Shown: positions 54,251 to 62,930 of the stretch, in pieces
How positions within the stretch are numbered: position 1 is the first letter of the stretch
How the letters are laid out: every line of letters begins with the position of its first letter
NCBI RefSeq assembly: GCF_001570365.1
Contig: NZ_BBYK01000046.1
Location: forward strand, 1 to 64,000
Length of the DNA: 64,000 nt
DNA from: Microtetraspora fusca
GTDB lineage: Bacteria > Actinomycetota > Actinomycetes > Streptosporangiales > Streptosporangiaceae
Reading direction: 5' to 3'
Notes under the pieces: generated by a model
Database searches by the model: none
The model's input: the letters and a program-made list of their open reading frames with translations, nothing else
What the model was told of the DNA's origin: nothing
Program-made: the position numbers and the translations under genes

Positions 54251-55549
54251 GTGACGACTCCCCTGATCCCCCTTCGCCGCCAGCGGGACTACCGGCTCCT
54301 CTGGTCCGCCCGCGCCATCTCCGAGACCGGGAGCGAGGTCGCCAAGCTGGCCGTGCCGCTCACGGCCGCCGTGACGCTGGACGCGTCCCCGATCGAGATG
54401 GGCGTGCTCGCGGCCGCCTCGACGTTCCCGTTCCTGCTGGTCGGCCTGCCGTCCGGTGCGATGGCCGATCGCGTGGCCCGCCGCAGGCCCGTGATGGTCG
54501 CGTGCGAGCTGATCTCCGGCCTCACGGCGCTGTCGGTGCCGCTCGCCTGGCTCGGCGGGCTGCTGACCATCCCCTGGCTGATCGCCGTCGCGTTCACGAT
54601 CGGCATGTGCACAGTGGTGTTCCGCACCTTCAACACGCCGCACCTCGCCACCGTGGTCGCCGCGCCGCAGCGGACCGCGGCCATCGCGGGCTTCCAGTCG
54701 GTCTTCTCCGTGGCCCAGATGGGCGGGCCCGGTCTGGCGGGCATGCTGGTCGCCCTGCTCACCGCGCCCGTCGCGGTCGTGGTCAACGCGATCACGTTCC
54801 TGGTGTCCGCCGTCTGCCTGCGGGCGATCCGGACCCCCGAGAACGCCGCCGCGACCGCGAAGCGCGGGCTGGCCCGGGAGATCGGCGAGGGCATGCGCGT
54901 CCTGGTGAACCACCCCGTCCTGCGCGCGCTCTGCATGACCGGCATGATCGTGAACGTGCTCGGCGCGGCCGAGATGGCGCTCTACGTCCTCTTCGCGGTG
55001 AACATCCTGGGACTGCCCGCGCCTCTGGTGGGCGTCGCGGCGATCGGCTTCGGCGTCGGCGGCCTGATCGGCGCCGTGCTCGCGTCCCGGCTGGCCGCCA
55101 GGTTCGGCGAGAACAAGGTGCTCCTCGGCTCCGTGCTCTTCTTCCCTCTCGGGTTCGCCGCGACGGCGGGAGCGGGCGGCCCGCTCTGGCTCGCCCTCTG
55201 CCAGATCGCCGGAGCCGAGGTGATCACTGGCGTGGCCGTCGTGTCCTACAGCGTGTGCGCCGGCTCGGTCACCATGCGGGAGGCGCCCGACGGGCTGCTC
55301 GGCCGGGTCAACGCCACGACGAACTTCGCCACCCAGGGAGTGATGGCCCTGGGCGGCATTCTCGGAGGCGTGCTCGGCGAGTTGCTCGGGCTGCGTCCCG
55401 CGCTCTGGGTCTGCGCGGCCGGGTCGCTGCTCTGCATCGTCAGCCTGTGGCTGTCGCCCATCCGGCGAGGTGCTCGCCCGGCCGCGGCGGAGGACTCGCC
55501 CAGTACGGCTCAGCACCCTCAATCCGACCCGGCGGCCTCACATACGTGA
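54251..55549 (+). CDS. MFS transporter
   Basis: Twelve-helix transporter of 432 residues of the major facilitator superfamily, with the loop 2-3 motif GLPSGAMADRVARRRPVM and a GGLIGAVLASRLAARFGENKVL repeat in the second half. The GTG at 54251 leaves only 3 bases after the operator and no Shine-Dalgarno, so the mRNA may be leaderless. Probably drug or metabolite export under control of the ArsR-type protein. Its last 110 bases overlap the convergent CoA transferase gene. Confidence 0.88.
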   Translation: MTTPLIPLRRQRDYRLLWSARAISETGSEVAKLAVPLTAAVTLDASPIEMGVLAAASTFPFLLVGLPSGAMADRVARRRPVMVACELISGLTALSVPLAWLGGLLTIPWLIAVAFTIGMCTVVFRTFNTPHLATVVAAPQRTAAIAGFQSVFSVAQMGGPGLAGMLVALLTAPVAVVVNAITFLVSAVCLRAIRTPENAAATAKRGLAREIGEGMRVLVNHPVLRALCMTGMIVNVLGAAEMALYVLFAVNILGLPAPLVGVAAIGFGVGGLIGAVLASRLAARFGENKVLLGSVLFFPLGFAATAGAGGPLWLALCQIAGAEVITGVAVVSYSVCAGSVTMREAPDGLLGRVNATTNFATQGVMALGGILGGVLGELLGLRPALWVCAAGSLLCIVSLWLSPIRRGARPAAAEDSPSTAQHPQSDPAASHT

Positions 55550-56816
55550 GCGGGCCGAACGCGCTGTCCATGCGCTCCAGCAGATCGTCCACCCCGAGCC
55601 CGGGCTCGCCGTCCGCGGACTCGGCGCGGTCGATCCTGCCGAGTTCATCCAGCCACCGCGCGGTCCTGGCGAGGGACAGCTCCACCCGCCAGGAACCCCC
55701 CTCGTCTCTACGGCGGAGCAACCCGGCCACGGCGCCGAAGGCGGCCAGATACCCGGTGGCGTGGTCGAGCGCCTGGCACGGCAAGGGAGACGGGCGGGTC
55801 CCGTCGCCGCCTTCGTGGGCGATGCCGCACGCCATCTGGACGAGGCTGTCGAACCCCCTGCGCCGCCCCCATGGGCCGCGCGAGCCGTACGCGGAGATCT
55901 CGACGCACACCACGCCCGGCCGCAGCCCGGCGAGCTCTTCCGGCCCGAACCCTCGCTCGGCGAGTGACCCGGGACGGTACGCCTGGATGACCACGTCGGC
56001 CTGCCGTACCAGCTCGCGCAGCGTGTCCGCCTCGGTCCGCAGGTCGATGTGGCAGGACCGCTTCCCGAACGCCGTCTCCACCACCAACCCGGGCACCTCG
56101 GGCAGATGCGCGGCCCCGACGCGGAGCACCTCCGCGCCATGCGCCGCCAGGATCCGCGCCGCGACCGGACCCGCGATCACCCTGGTCAGGTCGAGCACCC
56201 GTACTCCGTCCAGGGGACGGCTACCCGTGCGTGCGGCCCTGTCCGGAGAGGGCCCCGTGGAATCGAGGCGCGAGAGCGCGACCAGCGGCGTACGGGCCAC
56301 CGCTTCGGCCTGCGGGTGGGCCAGCCACTCCTTCCGGCTGCGCATGGCGGCCGCGCATCCGTCCTCGCGGATCACTGCGTCCTCGATCTCCACGCTCGTA
56401 CGGCTCTCGCAGGCCCGGGAGACGGCGTCTCGGCCGGCGTCAGGCGGGAGCCTTAGCGCTCTGAGCGCGGCCTCCCGGTGGTGATCGAAGTTGCAGTGCA
56501 GCCGGACCCAGCCGTCGGACGTCCGGTAATCGCCCGAAAGGGGCGCCCACAGGCCGATCTCCTCGCCGTCGATCCGGAAGTGCCGCTCGCTCATGAACGC
56601 GGCGGCGGCGTGCCGCACGTCGACACTCACCTCTCGCGGTGTCCGCTCCGGCGCCTTGTACCGCGCCACTGCGGCGGTGACCGCCCCCACGCTCACGGCG
56701 GCGGCCGTGGCGAGGCGGAACACCGACGGCAGCCCAGGTTCCACCCCGGAGATCCGTACATCGGGGAGCCCGACTCCGACCTCCTCGCCGAGGCTTTTGA
56801 TCAGCTTTTCCGTCAC
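55440..56816 (-). CDS. class III CoA transferase family protein
   Basis: CaiB/BaiF-like protein of 458 residues. The family core reads LDGVRVLDLTRVIAGPVAARILAAHGAEVLRVG, then KRSCHIDLRTEADTLRELV, DVVIQAYRPGSLAERGFGPEEL and SAYGSRGPWGRRRGFDSLVQ. An N-terminal segment of about 200 residues holds a second, degenerate CoA-transferase-like region. The usual catalytic Asp position reads GFDSLVQ. It is of unknown substrate. The 110-base convergent overlap with the MFS gene is unusual but both frames look real. Confidence 0.85.
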   Translation of the reverse strand: MTEKLIKSLGEEVGVGLPDVRISGVEPGLPSVFRLATAAAVSVGAVTAAVARYKAPERTPREVSVDVRHAAAAFMSERHFRIDGEEIGLWAPLSGDYRTSDGWVRLHCNFDHHREAALRALRLPPDAGRDAVSRACESRTSVEIEDAVIREDGCAAAMRSRKEWLAHPQAEAVARTPLVALSRLDSTGPSPDRAARTGSRPLDGVRVLDLTRVIAGPVAARILAAHGAEVLRVGAAHLPEVPGLVVETAFGKRSCHIDLRTEADTLRELVRQADVVIQAYRPGSLAERGFGPEELAGLRPGVVCVEISAYGSRGPWGRRRGFDSLVQMACGIAHEGGDGTRPSPLPCQALDHATGYLAAFGAVAGLLRRRDEGGSWRVELSLARTARWLDELGRIDRAESADGEPGLGVDDLLERMDSAFGPLTYVRPPGRIEGAEPYWASPPPRPGEHLAGWATATG

Positions 56817-56941
56817 CGGACCCCCTCTTGGCCGTCCATGACAGTGTCCTCCCGACGCGAGGCCGTTGTCGTCGCCCGCCGAGCGGCACGTGGGAGGATT
56901 TCCCGCGCGTGGTGACCATTCCTGACGGAGGACGAGCGCTC

Positions 56942-57562
56942 ATGCGCGACGAGAAGATCAGCGACTTCCTGACCCGGCTCGCCGACCGCGTACCGGCTCC
57001 CGGCGGCGGGGCGGTCGCCGCCCTGCACGCCGCGAACGCCGCCGCCCTGCTGGGGATGGTGGCCCGCTACAGCACGGGCGAGAAGTACGCCGACCACCGG
57101 GCGGCTGTCGAGCGCGCCATCTCCGAGACGGACGGCCTGCGGAACGCGGCGCTGCGGCTCGCCGGGGAGGACGCGGCCGCGTTCACCGCCGTCGCCGACG
57201 CGTACAAGCTGCCCAGGGACACCGACGAGGCGAAAGCCGCCAGATCCGCCGCCATCGCGGCGGCTCTGATCGAGGCGGGCAGGCCGCCGGCCGAGGTGAT
57301 CGGCGTCGCCCGGGCGGTCGTAGAGCTGGCCGAGGAGCTGCTCCCGATCGGCAACCGCAACGTCGTCACGGACATCGCCGCCGCCGCGGAGGCGGCCCGG
57401 GCGGCGGCGACCACCGCCCGGGTGAACGTCGAGATCAACCTCGGCGGCATCAAGGATGAGACGGCGCGGGCGGAGCTGGCGGCCCGGGCCGCCACGGTCG
57501 ACGACATCGCCCTTCGCGCCGACCGGGTGACCGCCGCCGTACGCGAGGAGATCGCGAAGTGA
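56942..57562 (+). CDS. cyclodeaminase/cyclohydrolase family protein (FTCD_C)
   Basis: Protein of 206 residues of the formiminotransferase-cyclodeaminase C-terminal family, with the signature RVPAPGGGAVAALHAANAAAL and a helical remainder (LPIGNRNVVTDIAAAAEAA). Members interconvert formimino- or methenyl-tetrahydrofolate. GGAGGAC precedes the ATG. Its stop overlaps the folD start, so the two act together in one-carbon metabolism. Confidence 0.88.
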   Translation: MRDEKISDFLTRLADRVPAPGGGAVAALHAANAAALLGMVARYSTGEKYADHRAAVERAISETDGLRNAALRLAGEDAAAFTAVADAYKLPRDTDEAKAARSAAIAAALIEAGRPPAEVIGVARAVVELAEELLPIGNRNVVTDIAAAAEAARAAATTARVNVEINLGGIKDETARAELAARAATVDDIALRADRVTAAVREEIAK

Positions 57563-58413
57563 CCGCCGCCGTCCTCTCCGGCAGGGAACTCGCTGCCGCG
57601 ATCAGGTCCGAGACCGCGGCCGAGGCCGCGCGGCTGAGCGCCGCCGGGACCGCGCCGACACTCGCCGTCGTCGTCGCCACCGCCGACGAGTCCAGCGCCT
57701 GGTACGTCCGTTCGATCGCGCGTGCCGCCGAACAGGTGGGCATCACCTGCGACATCGTGGACCTCGGCCGGGAGGCGACCGGCCCGGAGATCCGCCGCAC
57801 GCTCGACGCTCTCAGCGCCGACGATCGCGTCCACGGCGTCATCCTGCAGACCCCCTTGCCGCCGGGAGTCGACGCCCAGGAGATGGCCCTCGCGATCCGC
57901 TTCGACAAGGACGTGGACGGTGCCAACCCCCTCTCCCTGGGGCGGCTGGCCGCCGGTCTGCCCGCGTTCGCCCCGGCGACCGCGGAAGCCGTCGTACGGA
58001 TCCTGGAGCACCACGGGGTCGAGCCGACCGGTCGGCACGTGGCGGTGGTGGGCCGCTCCACCGTGGTGGGCAAGCCCGCCACCCACCTCCTGCTGGACCG
58101 GAACGCCACCGTGACCGTGTGCCATTCGCGTACGAGGGATCTCGCCGCGGTCACCTCCGCGGCCGACGTGGTGGTGGCCGCGGCCGGCCGGATCGGGCTG
58201 ATCACGGCCGACCACGTCGCGCCGGGCGCCGTAGTCGTCGACGTGGGCACCAACCCCACCGAGGACGGCGGACTGGTCGGGGACGTGGACGCCGCGTCCG
58301 TCGGCGAGAAGGCCGGGGCGCTGACGCCGGTGCCGGGCGGCGTGGGGCCGGTGACGACCGCCCTCCTGCTGGCGCACACCGTCCAGGCCGCGAGCACCTT
58401 GCGGCAGTCGTAG
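57559..58413 (+). CDS. FolD-like methylenetetrahydrofolate dehydrogenase/cyclohydrolase, catalytic Lys missing
   Basis: Protein of 284 residues with the FolD layout: HGVILQTPLPPG, FDKDVDGANPLSLGRL, VGRSTVVGKP and TPVPGGVGPVTTALLL. FolD normally has Tyr-x-x-x-Lys, the Lys being essential for both reactions; here Tyr49 is kept but Ile53 (codon ATC at 57715) takes the Lys position. The conserved Gln and Asp remain. NADP binding is likely, so a changed or dehydrogenase-only role is possible. GTG start overlaps the cyclodeaminase stop. Confidence 0.87.
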   Translation: MTAAVLSGRELAAAIRSETAAEAARLSAAGTAPTLAVVVATADESSAWYVRSIARAAEQVGITCDIVDLGREATGPEIRRTLDALSADDRVHGVILQTPLPPGVDAQEMALAIRFDKDVDGANPLSLGRLAAGLPAFAPATAEAVVRILEHHGVEPTGRHVAVVGRSTVVGKPATHLLLDRNATVTVCHSRTRDLAAVTSAADVVVAAAGRIGLITADHVAPGAVVVDVGTNPTEDGGLVGDVDAASVGEKAGALTPVPGGVGPVTTALLLAHTVQAASTLRQS

Positions 58414-58434
58414 CACCGGGCGCCGGACGAGCCG

Positions 58435-58443
58435 TTGTCCACA
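58435..58443 (+). other. DnaA-box sequence
   Basis: TTGTCCACA in the intergenic region between the folD-like gene and yraN; a weaker TTTCCACAG follows 14 bases later. Confidence 0.4.
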
Positions 58444-58526
58444 GGCCGAGGAGTTTCCACAGATCGGCCCGGCCGCCCTCGGCGCCCGGCCCGGATGAGC
58501 GAACGTCTGGGACCGGAGGTGGTCCC

Positions 58527-58880
58527 ATGGCGGCCAAAGACGAGCTGGGCAGGCAGGGCGAGGAGCTCGCCGCGGAGTTTCTGAGATCCAGGGGTTGGTC
58601 CGTCCTCGCCCGCAACTGGCGGTGCAAGGCCGGCGAGATCGACATCGTGGCGCGCGACGGCCGCGCGCTGGTCGTCGTCGAGGTCAAGACCCGCTCGGGA
58701 CGCAGCCACGGCACGGCCTATGAAGCGGTCGGCCGGGCGAAGCTCCACCGCCTGCGGTCACTCGCCGCCCGCTGGCTGGCCGAGCAGGAGGAGCGTTTCG
58801 AATCCGTACGCGTTGACGTGATCGCCCTGGAGCGGTTCGCCGGCGACTTCGCCATCCGGCACGAGCGCGGGGTGGTCTGA
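58527..58880 (+). CDS. YraN/UPF0102 family endonuclease-like protein
   Basis: Protein of 117 residues with the restriction-like fold pattern: GRQGEELAAEFLRSRGWSVLARNWRCKAGEIDIVARD followed by VVVEVKTRSG, i.e. the E-x(n)-GEIDIV-x(n)-EVK active-site layout. GGAGGT sits 7 bases before the ATG. It is the first gene of the yraN-comM-dprA set linked to DNA uptake or recombination. Confidence 0.92.
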   Translation: MAAKDELGRQGEELAAEFLRSRGWSVLARNWRCKAGEIDIVARDGRALVVVEVKTRSGRSHGTAYEAVGRAKLHRLRSLAARWLAEQEERFESVRVDVIALERFAGDFAIRHERGVV

Positions 58881-58881
58881 C

Positions 58882-60447
58882 ATGGCCGTGGCACGCACCA
58901 GGTGCGTCACGTTGATCGGCGTCACCGGACACACCGTCGAGGTCGAGGCGGACGTCGGCCACGGGCTGGCGGGGACGCATCTCATCGGCCTGCTGGACAC
59001 CGCCATCAACGAGGCCCGTGACCGGGTCAGGTCCGCCCTGCTCAACAGCCGTTTCGAGTGGCCGGACGCGCGGATCACGGTCAGCCTGTTCCCCGCCAGC
59101 CTGCCCAAGCGAGGCTCGATCTTCGACCTCGCCATCGCGATCGCCGTACTCGGCGCCGCGGGGGCGGTTCCCGCGCAACGCATCGCCCAGCCGTTCTTCC
59201 TCGGCGAGCTGGGGCTGGACGGCAGGGTCCGCCCGGTGCGCGGCGTGCTCCCCGCCGCGCTGGCGGCGGCGCGGGCGGGAGCCCGCACGATCGTCGTGCC
59301 TGCGCTGAACGCGACCGAGGCGGCGCTGGTCCCCGAGCTCGCCGTGCTGTCCGTGGGGAGCCTGGCCGAGCTGGTGGAGCGGCTCCGCGAGGACGAGCCG
59401 CACCGGCTGCCGGCGACCATCGCCGCGCCCTCGCCGACGCCCGGCGACGCCCGGCGCGCGGGCGAGAGCGGCGGTGAAGACGGCCGTCCCCGTCTCGACC
59501 TCCGCGACGTCGCGGGCCAGGCCACGGGGCGCAAGGCGCTTGAGGTGTGCGCGGCCGGTGGTCACAACCTGTGGATGCTCGGCCCTCCCGGCACCGGCAA
59601 GACCATGCTGGCCGAGCGGCTGCCGACGCTTCTCCCGCCTCTGGAGCGCGAGCAGGCTCTGGAGGCCACGGCGATCCACTCCGTGGCGGGCACGCTGCCG
59701 CCCGACCGGCCGCTGCTCGATCGGCCGCCCTTCGTGGCGCCGCACCACACCGCCACGGTCGCGGCCGTCGTGGGCGGAGGCAGCGGTCTCGTACGGCCCG
59801 GCGCGGTGTCCCTCGCGCACCAGGGGGTCCTCTTCCTGGACGAGGCGCCGGAGTTCTCGACCAGCGTTCTCGACTCGCTGCGCCAGCCTCTCGAGTCCGG
59901 CACGGTGACGGTGGCCCGCGCGGCCGGCACGGTGACGTTCCCCGCCCAGTTCATGCTCGTACTCGCCGCCAACCCGTGTCCCTGCGGCGAGGCGGGCACG
60001 CCCGGCCACCCCTGCCGCTGCACGCCCACCGCGCGCAGGCGCTATCTGGCCAGGCTCTCGGGTCCGCTGCTCGACCGGATCGACGTGAAGGTGCGGGTCG
60101 CCCGTGCCACCCGCGCCGAGCTGATGGCGGACCGGCATGTCGCCGAGTCGAGCAGGACCGTCGCCGAGCGAGTGCGGTCGGCGCGCGAACGCGCGCTCAA
60201 ACGCCTCGTGGGCACGCCATGGCGCAACAACGCGGAGGTCAGCTCGGCGGCGCTGCACACTGACTTCCGGCTGCCCGCCAGGGCGCTCGCGCCCCTGCAC
60301 AAGGGCCTTGATCTCGGCACGCTGAGCGCTCGCGGTGTCGATCGCGTCATCCGGGTGGCCTGGACGATCGCCGATCTGGCGGGCAAGGACCGCCCCGACG
60401 AGTCCGACACGTCGGCCGCTCTCGCGATGTGGCTGGGGGTGGACTGA
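58882..60447 (+). CDS. YifB/ComM-type Mg-chelatase-like ATPase
   Basis: AAA+ protein of 521 residues. An N-terminal Lon-protease-like fold domain (about 15-165, KRGSIFDLAIAIAVLGAAG) precedes the chelatase-like ATPase: Walker A GPPGTGKTML, Walker B GVLFLDEAPEF, sensor LVLAANPCPCG and the C-terminal LARLSGPLLDRIDVKV. ComM is a branch-migration helicase in transformation. Starts one base after yraN ends; its stop overlaps the dprA ATG. Confidence 0.93.
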   Translation: MAVARTRCVTLIGVTGHTVEVEADVGHGLAGTHLIGLLDTAINEARDRVRSALLNSRFEWPDARITVSLFPASLPKRGSIFDLAIAIAVLGAAGAVPAQRIAQPFFLGELGLDGRVRPVRGVLPAALAAARAGARTIVVPALNATEAALVPELAVLSVGSLAELVERLREDEPHRLPATIAAPSPTPGDARRAGESGGEDGRPRLDLRDVAGQATGRKALEVCAAGGHNLWMLGPPGTGKTMLAERLPTLLPPLEREQALEATAIHSVAGTLPPDRPLLDRPPFVAPHHTATVAAVVGGGSGLVRPGAVSLAHQGVLFLDEAPEFSTSVLDSLRQPLESGTVTVARAAGTVTFPAQFMLVLAANPCPCGEAGTPGHPCRCTPTARRRYLARLSGPLLDRIDVKVRVARATRAELMADRHVAESSRTVAERVRSARERALKRLVGTPWRNNAEVSSAALHTDFRLPARALAPLHKGLDLGTLSARGVDRVIRVAWTIADLAGKDRPDESDTSAALAMWLGVD

Positions 60448-61649
60448 TGGTCGCCGACCTCGCCCACGACGCCCGGACGGACGATGTCCCGGAAGCGGAG
60501 ATCCTGGCCCGCGTCGCCATCATGCGGATGGCCGAGCCCGGCGATCAGGTGATGGGCAGACTGATCGCGCGCTACGGCGCCGTGGCGGCGGCGGCTCAGG
60601 CACAGCGCGGCGTCCTCCCTGCGGAGTTCGTCTCTGAGGAGATCGGCCGTGCCCGGGCCGCGGGCCGCCCGCCCACACTGGATCGGCTCGCCGCGTCGTG
60701 GGTGGCCCGCTACGCCGACCCCGTTCGCGACCTCGCCGACGGGCGCGAGCAGGGGGCCCGGTTGGTCGTCCCAGGCGATCCGGAGTGGCCCACCCAGCTC
60801 GACGACCTCGGCGACCGCCGCCCGTACGGGCTCTGGCTCCACGGCACGGTCAACCTGCGGTTCGCCTGCCTTCGCTCCGTCGCCGTCGTCGGAGCGCGGG
60901 CGGCCACGGCATACGGCGTGCAGGTGGCGTCCGAACTGGCCTCCGGGCTCGGAGACAGGCGGTGGACCGTGATCAGCGGCGGCGCGTACGGCATCGACGC
61001 CGCGGCCCATCGTGGCGCGCTCGCGAGCGGGATGCCGACCGTCGTCGTCCTCGCCAGCGGCACGGACGTCTGCTACCCCACAGCCCATCAGGACCTGTTC
61101 CAGGTGGTGCGGTCTCAGGGTGTGATGATCAGTGAGGTCCCCATGGGCTCCCGTCCGACGCGGCCACGCTTCCTGGTCAGGAACCGCCTGATCGCCGCGT
61201 TGTCCCGGGGCACCGTGGTGGTGCAGGCCGCCGTCCGCAGCGGGGCGCTGAACACCGCGACCCACGCCAACGAGTTGAACCGGCATCTGATGGCGGTCCC
61301 CGGGCCGATCACATCGGAGGTGTCCGAGGGCTGCCACGATCTCATCCGGCAGGGACGCGCCGTCTGCGTGACCTCGGTGCAGGAGATCACCGAACTCGTC
61401 GGGACCATCGGCGGCGACCTCGCCCTGGTACGGCGCGGCCCCGCCCATCCGCGTGATGCGCTGAACGACGAGACCAGACGGGTGCTGGAAGCGGTTCCCA
61501 CCCGCGTGGGCGCGGGCCCCGCGGCGATCGCGGTCTCGGCGGGAGTGGACCTCTCCACCGCGTTGAGCTGCCTCGGCGCGCTCGCCGTCGCCGGTTTCGT
61601 GGAACACGGCGACCGCGGTTGGCGGCTGCGTCGGGAACAGGACGGGTGA
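60447..61649 (+). CDS. dprA: DNA-processing protein DprA
   Basis: Protein of 400 residues that loads RecA on incoming single-stranded DNA. The Rossmann core has VAVVGARAATAYG, TVISGGAYGIDAAAHRGAL, VVVLASGTDVCYP and FLVRNRLIAALSRGTVVVQA. A C-terminal winged helix (about 345-400) is present. Overlaps comM by one base (TGATG). Confidence 0.95.
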   Translation: MVADLAHDARTDDVPEAEILARVAIMRMAEPGDQVMGRLIARYGAVAAAAQAQRGVLPAEFVSEEIGRARAAGRPPTLDRLAASWVARYADPVRDLADGREQGARLVVPGDPEWPTQLDDLGDRRPYGLWLHGTVNLRFACLRSVAVVGARAATAYGVQVASELASGLGDRRWTVISGGAYGIDAAAHRGALASGMPTVVVLASGTDVCYPTAHQDLFQVVRSQGVMISEVPMGSRPTRPRFLVRNRLIAALSRGTVVVQAAVRSGALNTATHANELNRHLMAVPGPITSEVSEGCHDLIRQGRAVCVTSVQEITELVGTIGGDLALVRRGPAHPRDALNDETRRVLEAVPTRVGAGPAAIAVSAGVDLSTALSCLGALAVAGFVEHGDRGWRLRREQDG

Positions 61650-61688
61650 ATCAGGTGATCGAGATCACGGCCGGGGCAGCTGGTTACC

Positions 61689-62840
61689 ATGAGGCGCATG
61701 GCCGACGGCGCGAGATCCCGCGCTCTCCCCAGTCCGAGCGGGGCGTTCGAGAGCGTGATTGCCGAGTTCGAACGGCACCTGCGGGTGGAACGGGACCTCT
61801 CCCCGCACACCGTTCGCGCGTACATGGGGGATGTCACCGCGCTGCTCGGACATTTCCGCGAGGCAGGGCACGACTCGCTCGACGCCCTGGACATCACCGT
61901 CCTTCGCGAGTGGCTCGGCGGGCAGCACCAGGCCGGGCGCTCGCGAGCGACGCTGGCACGTCGCTCCGCCTGCGCGCGCGTCTTCACCGCCTTCTGCCAT
62001 CGCCGTGGCTGGATGGCGACCGACCCCGGCCTGCTCTTGGGCACGGCCAAGTCGCCCCGTCGCCTGCCCGTCGTTCTCGACCAGGACGAGGCCAGGGCGC
62101 TGCTGGACCGAAACGACGCGGCCCGGGGCCGGCCCTCCTCGCCCACCGGGACACCGTCGGCCGTCTCCACACCCGCCACAACCGCCGGGGGCGCCCCCGC
62201 CTCCGCCTCCGCCTCCGTGGAGCCGATCACCGACGAGTCAGCGCCTTCCCTGGGGGTCCGTCGCACGAACGATCGCGAACACCGCGGGGCGCCGCACCCG
62301 GAGGGAACCGGAGCGCGGCGAGCCGCCGACGGCCCCAAAGAGCTGCGGGACATCGCCATGCTCGAACTGCTCTACGCCACCGGAATGCGGGTCGGTGAGC
62401 TGTGCGGACTCGACGTGGACGACGTGGACCGCGACCGCAACACCGTGCGCGTCCTCGGCAAGGGACGCAAGGAACGGGTCGTACCGTTCGGCCTGCCCGC
62501 CCTCCGTGCCTTGGACGCCTGGTGCGTACGCGGGAGGCCATTGCTGCTCCAAGAGGGCAGCGGACCCGCCCTGTTCCTCGGAGTGCGCGGCGGCCGGATC
62601 GACCAGGGGACTGTCCGGAGGGTCGTGCACGCCCGACTCGCCGAACTCGAGGACGTCCCCGACATGGGGCCGCACGGGCTACGGCACACCGCCGCCACCC
62701 ATCTCCTGGAAGGCGGAGCGGACCTTCGTACCGTCCAGGAGATGCTGGGCCACGCGTCGCTGGCCACCACCCAGATCTACACGCATGTCTCGATCGAACG
62801 GCTGCGCAAGGTCTACCGGCAGGCCCACCCCCGCGCCTGA
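61689..62840 (+). CDS. xerC: tyrosine recombinase XerC with a linker insertion
   Basis: Recombinase of 383 residues, longer than the usual ~300. The N-terminal core-binding domain covers 20-125 (HLRVERDLSPHTVRAYMGDV). Catalytic residues are Arg234 (YATGMRVGEL), Lys in LGKGRKERV, HGLRHTAATHLL, GHASLATTQIYTH with the nucleophile Tyr. Residues about 146-215 are a Ser/Thr/Ala/Pro-rich insertion between the two domains. It resolves chromosome dimers at dif. The start may also be the ATG 9 bases later. Confidence 0.93.
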   Translation: MRRMADGARSRALPSPSGAFESVIAEFERHLRVERDLSPHTVRAYMGDVTALLGHFREAGHDSLDALDITVLREWLGGQHQAGRSRATLARRSACARVFTAFCHRRGWMATDPGLLLGTAKSPRRLPVVLDQDEARALLDRNDAARGRPSSPTGTPSAVSTPATTAGGAPASASASVEPITDESAPSLGVRRTNDREHRGAPHPEGTGARRAADGPKELRDIAMLELLYATGMRVGELCGLDVDDVDRDRNTVRVLGKGRKERVVPFGLPALRALDAWCVRGRPLLLQEGSGPALFLGVRGGRIDQGTVRRVVHARLAELEDVPDMGPHGLRHTAATHLLEGGADLRTVQEMLGHASLATTQIYTHVSIERLRKVYRQAHPRA

Positions 62841-62859
62841 TTGCCGACGGCTACGTCAC

Positions 62860-62879
62860 GGATAACCGCGTTATCCACA
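62860..62879 (+). other. inverted repeat overlapping a DnaA box
   Basis: GGATAAC-CGC-GTTATCC is a perfect 7-bp palindrome directly after xerC. It overlaps TTATCCACA (62871-62879), the classical DnaA-box sequence. It could also be the xerC terminator. Confidence 0.45.
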
Positions 62880-62930
62880 GAACGTGGTTCGGCTGGAGAG
62901 CACAGCGCGCGCCGATGCCACGCTGCCTCC

